A DNA stretch of 64,000 nucleotides from Hofstenia miamia. Lineage: Eukaryota > Xenacoelomorpha > Acoela > Hofsteniidae. A model generated the notes under the pieces. The model worked only from the letters and a program-made list of their open reading frames with translations, was not told where the DNA came from and ran no database searches. Both the position numbers and the translations under genes were made by a program. This document shows, piece after piece, positions 56,516-64,000 of the stretch (the stretch's first letter is position 1; every line of letters starts with the position of its first letter). Where the stretch lies: positions 1,448,166-1,512,165 of the forward strand of contig CABFPE010000082.1 in NCBI GenBank assembly GCA_900660155.1, given 5' to 3'.

Positions 56516-57240
56516 ATAGATATTCGTTGTCATTTTATCACCATTGTAGTTAACTTTTAGGGGCGTTTATAATAAAGACAGGAAAATAGCAACAAATCCA
56601 AAAGTTTGTAATATCAGAAACTGACAAGAATGCAATTAATCGTAGTGCTAGACTGATAGTATTTTTTGATTTTTTTCAATTTTTGATTGCTTTTATTACG
56701 CTTGTAGCTTATTTTACAAATTATTGGGTCCTGTTATTTTTATATTTATTATGTAAATAGGCGCTATATCAAAATACATTATTAGAACTCCCTGCGCTTA
56801 GATAACAAAGGTAATAAGAGTAAGCCCACTTCCGAAAAACTATGGGCACAAGAATTTGAATTTAGCGTTGTGTTTCAAACGTTGGTGATGCTGCGACATC
56901 GATTGCGATCTCAAGAAGATGATCCTCCATATATGCATGACTTCAGCTTCAGGCAGCATGTACTAAATGATTTCAAGCGACGAATATACTTGTCTCTTTC
57001 CAGCACGTTACGCCTGGTCTAATTGGCAACTCCCATGGATATTTGCTTTAAGAAATTAAATGCTTTACCAAATAAATTGTATGCATCATTGTTTTTCAAG
57101 TGTTTTATAGACCCCCATGATCAAGTATACATGTTTATATCTTATATGGCATCTTAGCAAAATTGGGTAATTATTATATGAGATATGAATATTGTACTGA
57201 ACATATAGTAGGCTTAGAAATGTGCATTGAGACGATCCTA
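56516..57240. repeat. Flank with a stray 207-bp copy of hAT II interior
   Basis: Bases 56867-57073 repeat 55693-55893 almost exactly, with 6 extra bases (TTCAGC) and one visible substitution (GCGATCTC for GCTATCTC). This copy has neither hAT end and no target duplication of its own. It lies 350 bp outside the element. It may be a piece of another copy or filler from double-strand-break repair. The rest of the interval is AT-rich and unassigned. Confidence 0.85.
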
Positions 57241-57680
57241 GTTGCAATTTGCAGGGCAGCAACTTTCAAATACATCCTCATATATATTTTCTCGCTAGAC
57301 CTTTGATTTGTAATTGGCCTTCTTTTTTCCTTTATGTGACTGAAGTTGAGAAAATTGCTGAAAGTTTTAATGTAAAAACATGGCTTATGCTGATGATACT
57401 CAACTTCTTACAGTCCTTAAATCTGCATACCCTGTGGAGATTGCCAATCTTCAAGAATGGCTCTTTGTGTTTGGTCCTCATCACATATGCTAGCTGTACA
57501 CCAAACAAGTCATAATTGTTGGTTGTTGCCTCAGTACATTATAGTTAACCTTAAGTACCGATTCTTATCCAAAAGTCCACCCTGGAGCCCTCAATTCGAA
57601 TTAACAACTTTGGATTTATGTTTGACAATATTTTATCACATAAAAATTGTGTTTCTCAGATGTACAGGTTAATTAGTTAA
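57240..57680 (+). mobile_element. LINE reverse transcriptase piece
   Basis: The frame beginning at 57249 (MQGSNFQIHPHIYF, corresponding to the region after VPQGS) continues FLYVTEVEKIAESFNVK. In the next frame comes AYADDTQLLTVLKSAY, the catalytic YADD motif, and then ANLQEWL. This order is that of Jockey/CR1-like LINEs (GVPQGS, a helix, YADDTQL). Only about 150 codons remain, in two frames. Confidence 0.65.
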
Positions 57681-57693
57681 GAGAACTGTACAA

Positions 57694-57694
<1 letters not shown>

Positions 57695-57748
<54 letters not shown>

Positions 57749-57760
57749 TAGATATATATA
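57695..57760. repeat. (TA)n microsatellite
   Basis: TA run with two TAGA interruptions at the right end, just after the LINE piece. Confidence 0.95.
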
Positions 57761-58008
57761 TTGCTAATTGATCAATATTTACAAGATAACTGCATTTTTA
57801 AGCATTAATGAAGACAGACCCAGCAATCACAGTCCGTGTTGTTTCTGAATTTGCATAGCAAAGAGAAATCCAATGAAGAGGCTCTTTTGCGAAGGACATT
57901 TTTTGAACATTGCCTTCTCTTCTCGACATGCCTGTATAAAAATTGATTTATAATGATGTGAAAACCATTGCCAAAATATTGAAAATGTAAAACTAAAGCA
58001 AAACTCAC

Positions 58009-60245
58009 TTAACCCTACTTGGTTGCCAAAATTGATAAATTAATTGAGGCAATTTTCTACCAGTGTTGACACATTTAAAATCAACTTGAAATAGTAGTAA
58101 AATCAGTTTCATAATAGCAACAGGCAAAAAATATTTAAAGTTAAGATTTTTGATATCTTAAACCACTTTTTGTTTGGACGGAGGTGGATTTGTTAAGCGG
58201 AGTCCACTGTAATTAAAAATTATCGCAACAAACGACCTATACTTTTTTACAATGTTTTAGGGTTTCCACAATTTGTGAAACTGGTCACAACGTCTTATCT
58301 AGTGAGATTCCTAATACTGCATGTAAATATTATTTACTCCTTAAATGTAATACCATTTCCTTCCTTGAACTTTCTAATACTCGTAACTGTCATTCACATG
58401 TATACTGATAATCTGGGGTTGATCCCATATTGGGCATGGACGAAAGGTGTACGGGCACGGACTTCTATACTACGAGCACGGGTCGGGCATACGCCTCCTA
58501 ACATAGGGCGATTATTTGTTGTTGATAATAATTCTTAAAACCATTTTTTGAAGTTTATAAGTGATTTATATCAATTTTCTATACAAGGATTCTATATATG
58601 TATCTGTGTACATGTAATTCGTGTAACACTAACGTACATGTAAATTTATGGCAGAAATATCATTTTACATAAAATATTACACTAAGCCACATAAAACTAA
58701 TGGTTTTCATCCACTCTAAAGAGTTCCATTTTACAGTTATGTTCTGATAAGTACATTTATTGATTAGAGTACTTAGGTACACTAATTATAAATTTCTTGT
58801 ATTTAAGAAAAAAATATCTTGAAATTATATGAAATTAATCAAGAGAATTTCATTTTGAAATACAGCACTTGAGTGATTAATCTCTTGCAATAGTACTTTC
58901 GAAATTACATTTTAATATCAAGAAGAAAAAATTTTTTATAACAAAATTTATGAGCTAACTGCTTTGAAAAATTCTTCATAAAAGTCTTCTTTTCAATGTT
59001 TGGTGAACAGTAGGAGAAAAGCAGAAATGCATTGTTAACAGAGACTCAATCATATTGAAAAGCATGAGCATTATGTATCTGTTGGTCTTCCATTTGTTGG
59101 TGAAGACTTTAATTCTGAAATCTATGATATGTACTCCACCTTTTCCAAAGTTATAGTCAAGCAATATTTCAGAAATTTTTTCCCCACGATCAGATTGAAT
59201 TTTCGGCGTTTGGTGGTAAGAGGACATCATCAAAACACCTTTATTCCTTTTTGGTACATAACTCAACAGAATTTTTTTTGTGAATGTTCATATAAAGTTT
59301 CTGAAGACAAGCATTCACGGCCTCTGACCGTTTTGACATTTTTGGGCACATCTCTGTGATTGGCAGTAATAGTACCCACTGCAGACAATCCATGATCCAA
59401 ACGTAAGAAATGACTTGAAACAAAGTAAAATACTGGTCCATGAAAATATTCCTGCTAGAATGATGAAATGGAATCGAAAACTCCTCCACCATGAACCTTC
59501 CCTTGGAGAACTGTGAATGCTAGTACGTAGATCACTAGTTTCATCATCGAAGTCAGTACTATCTGAATCACTTTCACTAGACTCATCAGATCCACTTGTA
59601 TATTCAATAAAAATTTCTCCATCACTCACTTCATCTAAGTCACAGTTGTAATATTTCAGTATCTCCAGCAGAATGACATTGCCCAGTTTGTTCCATCAAA
59701 TTGTCATCACTATCTTCATCACTTTCACTCGACTCTTCATGATTTTTTGTACGTGCTCCAATGCCAGCTTGCCTTGTTGCGCCATCACTAACAGATCTGT
59801 TCACACTAGTGACTGTAGTTAAAATTCAAAATAGCTACCCACTGCTGATTTCATGCAAGCTTAATCAATTACCAATATTTCAAATTTCGAAAGGACAAAG
59901 AAAGCTTGACACTAAATATAGACAGACTGAAATTTGAAAATATGTTTGTAAACAAAAATAAGAGATAGCATTATGAGAGGGATCAATGGACTACATGTGA
60001 GATGTCAAAATGTTTAGTGTAAAGGAAAATGTCTACCTATGTAGGCAGATGCCATGACAAGGTTGTTTTTGTTCAAATGTCTACAATAATGTATCAGCGA
60101 AAGTTGATCTTCCATGTATTGGGAGACATTGTTACTTCATTGGAAATTTTCACTTCTTATGAAAGTATCGTTTATATTAAAGACATGGCAAAACATTACA
60201 CATGCAATATCTACACATGTAGACAGATGCCCCAATTAGGGTTAA
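58009..60245 (-). mobile_element. piggyBac element II
   Basis: TTAA at 58009-58012 is followed by CCCTACTTGGTTGCC. The right end, inverted, is CCCTAATTGGGGCAT, next to TTAA at 60242-60245. These TTAA-plus-CCCT ends enclose 2,229 bp with a decayed transposase on the minus strand. Subterminal repeats (GTAGGCAGATGCC and GTAGACAGATGCC) lie near the right end at about 60036 and 60218. A GC-rich patch at about 58430-58510 has no explanation. Confidence 0.7.
58976..59820 (-). pseudogene. piggyBac II transposase, internally deleted and frameshifted
   Basis: The acidic N-terminal part (IEYTSGSDESSESDSDSTDF, 59.5-59.63 kb) is followed directly by SRNIFMDQYFTLF, the position of the second catalytic Asp. 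The first catalytic region is therefore missing. The frame then changes to SYVPKRNKGVLMMSS (from 59266), the usual piggyBac segment before the third Asp. The third Asp region reads KGGVHIIDF, where the family has GGVD-x-x-D, so His replaces the Asp. The remaining C-terminal part is unclear. No activity is expected. Confidence 0.7.
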
Positions 60246-61760
60246 CTCTTATACGGCCAACGTGTGATTTTTTGAATCACCTAGCATACTTTGTGCTTAA
60301 TACTTGCAGTCAACTTGCTTTGTGACTTTGTTCATAATTATGTTCCGGTACCAATATTGACTGATCTGTGTTTGAGTGTTGTTCAGCTTCAAATGGATTG
60401 ATATTCTCTATTGGAATTTCAGATATTTAAGTGCGGCTGCAACAGAAAGCCTATAACTATGATCACCCAACAAAGCTGTTTTAAATATTTTTGAAGAATT
60501 TGATTCAAAGGATAAAGTTTATTCAGAGGGAGAAAGTGACAATAATTTTGCCCAAGATTAAGAATATGCATCTGACGGTGAGAATGAAGTAGTACTTATT
60601 CATCCTCATGGTGACATTAACAGAACTCGGAAGATTCTGATAATGATGAAAACAGTAGTCTCCTTATTACTAAGAGCAGAAACATGTGGTCTCGAAATCC
60701 TCCATCAATTATTGGACGATGTAACAGAGCAAATGTCATTAGGGGCAATGTTAGACCAAAACCATTAGCACGCAAAACACTTTCTTGCAAATATGGTACT
60801 TACAGTTTACAAATATAATGGTTCAGAAAATTTTTTGTTATTATCGTCAAAAGGTTCATCAACTAGTACATGGTGTTGAAATGAACTTCAACAGTCTGAA
60901 AGCATTTATTGGCATCTGCTATTTCAGAGGAGTCACTTTTGATACAAATTTTTTATTGATGACTTGTGGTCAAAAGAGGCTCACAATTTCTATCATGCAG
61001 CAATGTCCAAAGAGAACAACACTTTTGCCACTGTCTGACAAATCTGGAAAGATTTCAATGCTTTACTTGGTGCTCATTATGACCCAAGCAAAGAACTTGT
61101 GAGTGATTCAGAACCTGTCAGCAACCACACAAGACTACCACATCGTACCTTCAACACTAACAATTCTGGTAAATATGGGGAGCTCTACAGATGGTGTGCA
61201 GATAGCAAAAACAGATTTTTTGAAGGGTGATTCACTAATAAAGAAACAAAGAAACAAAAGAACTGCAGTTCACGATCTAGTCATCACCTGGTCTCGCCCT
61301 ACCTTGGCACTGTTTGCAACATTATGGGTGATCAATATTTCTCTAATATGAAGACTAGAACTGCCTCTTTGAATTATGTCATCCGAATTAGACAACATCT
61401 GAACATGGACGAAAACAAGCCTTCCTCAAAGTTTTGGCACTGGAATTGACTTCAGAGCATGTGGTAAATCGTCTTCAAAACCACCGAAGATTGCATCATT
61501 CTGTGGCTCAAGAGATTGAAAAATTCGTCTGAGTGTTCAATATAACTCAAAGCAACCATCAGTCGCGTGGATCTGAATAACAAATGAAATGACGCTGTTC
61601 TCTGCAACACTTCTTTAAAATTGCAAATATTGAGAAATTTGACAATAATGACCTGCCAGGTTTGTGATCAGAGGGGAAGCATTCCGAAGTCATTGGTGTG
61701 ATTTGTGAAAGTTGTAATTATGACCATTAAGTTTATGATTATTGCAATAAACTTTATCTT
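60242..61760 (+). mobile_element. piggyBac element III remnant
   Basis: The left end may be the TTAA at 60242-60245 (TTAACTCTTATACGGCC follows), shared with element II. No right end was found. The plus-strand protein is decayed. It has an acidic part at about 60.5-60.66 kb, then NMWSRNPPSIIGRCNRANVI (60.68-60.74 kb) and SLKAFIGICYFRGVTFDTNF (60.89-60.95 kb). SGKYGELYRWCADSKNRF (61.16-61.22 kb) matches the KYG-x-K-x-W-x-L segment after the first catalytic region. Cysteine pairs near 61.65-61.71 kb fit the C-terminal domain. A poly(A) signal AATAAA lies near 61748. It differs from elements I and II. Confidence 0.65.
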
Positions 61761-61812
61761 TGGAATCAAAAAGCTTTTACAACAAGCACAGTATAAAGAA
61801 CGAAATTACATG

Positions 61813-61905
61813 TAGGCCAGATTAAGATCGGAACGTTTACTGTTCTGAAGTTAAGCAATTTATCTCATTAATTTTAACTGCCTGGAATGTTAAAGTGGAA
61901 GTTAG
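61813..61905 (+). ncRNA. Possible worn 5S-rRNA-like sequence
   Basis: TCTGAAGTTAAGCAA (61844-61858) matches the conserved GAAGTTAAGCAA of animal 5S rRNA, and AACTGCCTGGAATG further on recalls GACCGCCTGGGAATAC. The gap between them is shorter than in 5S, and the 5' part fits poorly. It may be a 5S pseudogene, a 5S-derived SINE piece or chance. Confidence 0.25.
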
Positions 61906-62839
61906 TAAGCTATTTTCGATCTTAATAAACAACTTAAGTTAGTGTCTCAATGAAACCTTTTGTAAAAAGGGTGCAGAAAGATTTATGAACACTAAATTAG
62001 TATAATTAGCAGGTATGTACAATATGAACAAATATGAATTGTAATTTTATGTTCACTTTCAATTTAATCTTCATGCAAGCTGGCTTTCTTTCTCTATCAT
62101 AATTTATTTATTTTAGCTCTACATACTTCATCAATTAATATTTCATTATTCTATTATGACATGTAGACATGTAATTTAGCTGTTATATTAAGTGCTTCAG
62201 TTTCTGCTTCTTGGAATCACTTAAATAGCTACAACAGTGAGTCTGCTACTAAAATAAGGCATGCGAACTCAGACTTGCAGCAACCAGTGGGTAGTTCTTC
62301 CTCTAAGTCATTACCTCAGCTTTTTGCAAACCTCAAAAGGAGGAATTAGTCTGGGATGACCTGATCCTTCTTCTACTGAAAATGATATAATAAATTATTT
62401 AGAAGCGAATAGAGTTCAGTGCATATATTTTAGATGCCTTTCCAGATCTGATTCTATCACAAAATCCTTTTATATTTTTCTAGACAAATATTCAAAGGAA
62501 TTGGTTTTTTTGCCAGTATTTTGAAAAGAATGTGTTACTGTTCTTCCTAAATTCAAATGCTAGGGAATTGCTTCAATCTCAATATCGATCATGTTGACTT
62601 AGATCAGATTCTAAATCAATTATTAATCAGAACTATTATAATATCGACAATGGAAATTTTTTACTTTCTTTTTTATCACTTAATTGTTGCAGCTTGGAAA
62701 TAATATCAAAAGTTACCTTTCTTAAGGGTACACCATTGTCATTTTCTCATGATCTTATATTTTGGTTGACCAGATATTAACAATAATTTTCTAAATATCC
62801 TTTCATATAAAATAGTTGCTCGTAAAACAAACAATCTGG
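61906..62839. other. AT-rich spacer without a recognised gene
   Basis: No reliable frame. It precedes the LINE endonuclease and may contain its worn upstream part. Confidence 0.4.
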
Positions 62840-64000
62840 AATACATGGTGGTACTAATATTTTTCAATTCCAAACTTAATGTGAGGTCTACTGAAATTAA
62901 TCATATCAATTGTGATTTTTTTTGTGCAATGATACTAGATTTCTCCCTAATTGCACTGCTTGTTATATGTGCTTACCTTCCCCCAATTAGTAGTAAATAT
63001 GAGCTGGATCTCAAATTAATTGAAACCAGCCTTAAAGAAATCATTCTTTTATGCAAAAGGGACAATCAATCTCATAATTATTGCTATAATGAAATTTTGA
63101 TGTGTGGAAATTTAATTTCTCCAAGTGTTGACTGGAATTCTTATGCCTTAAATATGGCACTTGACAGTAATTTTCTCAACATTTTTCCACATGATTAGTT
63201 TTATCATGTTGATAAACTTGCTGCTCAGGGGGAAATATATTGAATTTAGTGTGGGTTTTCTCTATAATATCATTGAGACTTATGGGTTTGCCTAAGTTCT
63301 TTTTCTATGGGATACTATGATTCATTCCACTCATTATCTGAATCAATTTCGTTACTGCTCTACTCTAATCTTCATTCCAACTGTCAATTGAATGCTTTGC
63401 TTCAAACTTTCATCAGTGGGACAAAACGAAAAACGAAAAAAAGTGATGGGTAGCACATTATTTTTCATCAATTCTGTACAATTATTTAATAAGGTTAACA
63501 CTGAGTGCATTATTGTCTACAAGATAATAAATAACAGCTTTTAAGTATTTAGCAAAAACTGGTAATGTTTTCCTTGTTTAAGAATTTCAATGCAAACATG
63601 GCTCATAAATATATTTGCAATCTTTCAAACTCTGTAACAATTCCATAAAATATGAGGCTTATTAATCTTTTCCTTTTCAAATTGCTCAATTGCTTAACTT
63701 CAGTTACCTGAGCTGTTTTGATTATTATGATTGGAGCACCATTCAATTTTCGCAAAACAGCTTATCAATTAACTTTTCTAAACCTTGTTATGTCCTATGG
63801 AAATGTACTTAAGCAATCAACTTCAACTGTTCATGCAGATGCAATTCCACCCTTGCTGCTATGAAAGCTTTCTCATACTCTTGCATTGTTTGTTCTTCAG
63901 TTATTTTTTCATTTATAGATATTAGGATACTACCTGACATTTGGAAGACTGTCTATATTGCGGCTTTCTTCAAAAGTGGAGATAAAACCAATGTTTGCTC
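62840..64000 (+). mobile_element. LINE ORF2 remnant, endonuclease and start of RT, runs off the window
   Basis: The frame at 62845-63198 contains VICAYLPPISSKYELDL and ILMCGNLISPSVDWNS. These are the apurinic-type endonuclease motifs Y-x-PP and GDFN-x-P-x-x-DW, with GN-L in place of GDFN. Decayed sequence follows. At 63.91-64.0 kb DIWKTVYIAAFFKSGDKTN matches the first reverse transcriptase segment (W-x-A-x-I-x-P-x-FKKGDK). Catalytic residues in the endonuclease are altered and the frame is broken. The rest lies beyond the right edge. Confidence 0.7.

Noticed and set aside
1-64000. CRISPR arrays, bacterial operons, tRNA genes
   Set aside because: The only regular array is a 128-bp satellite without spacers. 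No convincing tRNA cloverleaf was seen by eye, and the gene structure is eukaryotic.

Overview
This window is AT-rich DNA from an animal, most likely an invertebrate. There are no operons, ribosome-binding sites or dense genes. The coding signal is short, spliced or decayed, and almost all of it belongs to transposable elements. Two spliced exons on the minus strand (12.4-13.2 kb and 32.8-33.1 kb) look like arthropod-type gustatory-receptor-like chemoreceptors. Together with a broken multicopy gene family at 0.6-1.6 kb they suggest an arthropod or a related protostome. The species cannot be fixed from the sequence.

Layout. 0-1.6 kb: a broken gene of an uncharacterised family, split by a hAT-type MITE with a perfect 8-bp target duplication. 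1.7-7.9 kb: several LINE pieces around a 1.7-kb fold-back element built from a repeated GCGCC(N)CTGAATA motif. 7.9-11.3 kb: two diverged copies of one locus. 11.5-13.6 kb: LINE scraps, the first chemoreceptor exon and a second MITE. 14.5-28.2 kb: two broken Ty3/gypsy fossils on the minus strand. The first is split by a block holding a THAP zinc-finger exon and a second exon, possibly a P-element-type gene. 28.6-31.1 kb: a 1,168-bp sequence present twice and bounded by single Ns, probably an assembly artefact. 32.8 kb: the second chemoreceptor exon.

33.9-36.5 kb: an almost complete piggyBac with TTAA ends and one in-frame TGA. 38.7-39.7 kb: a 1,000-N gap. 39.7-41.9 kb: a decayed LINE of the R4/Dong/NeSL group, carrying a restriction-like endonuclease. 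41.9-44.5 kb: a LINE reverse transcriptase split by a Tc1 element. 44.6-46.1 kb: twelve near-identical 128-bp satellite units. 46.2-48.6 kb: a hAT transposon with 8-bp target duplications and one open transposase frame, the best-preserved element here. 50.7-52.0 kb: a second Tc1. 55.0-56.5 kb: a shortened second hAT. 57.2-57.7 kb: a LINE piece. 58.0-61.8 kb: two more decayed piggyBac elements back to back. 62.8-64.0 kb: a LINE that runs off the edge.

The window is therefore mainly a record of nested insertions. At least three DNA-transposon superfamilies (piggyBac, Tc1/mariner, hAT), with a possible P-like fourth, and at least two LINE groups have accumulated around a few host exons. Repeats of 828 and 1,168 bp ending at single Ns mean that copy number and distances near those points should not be trusted.
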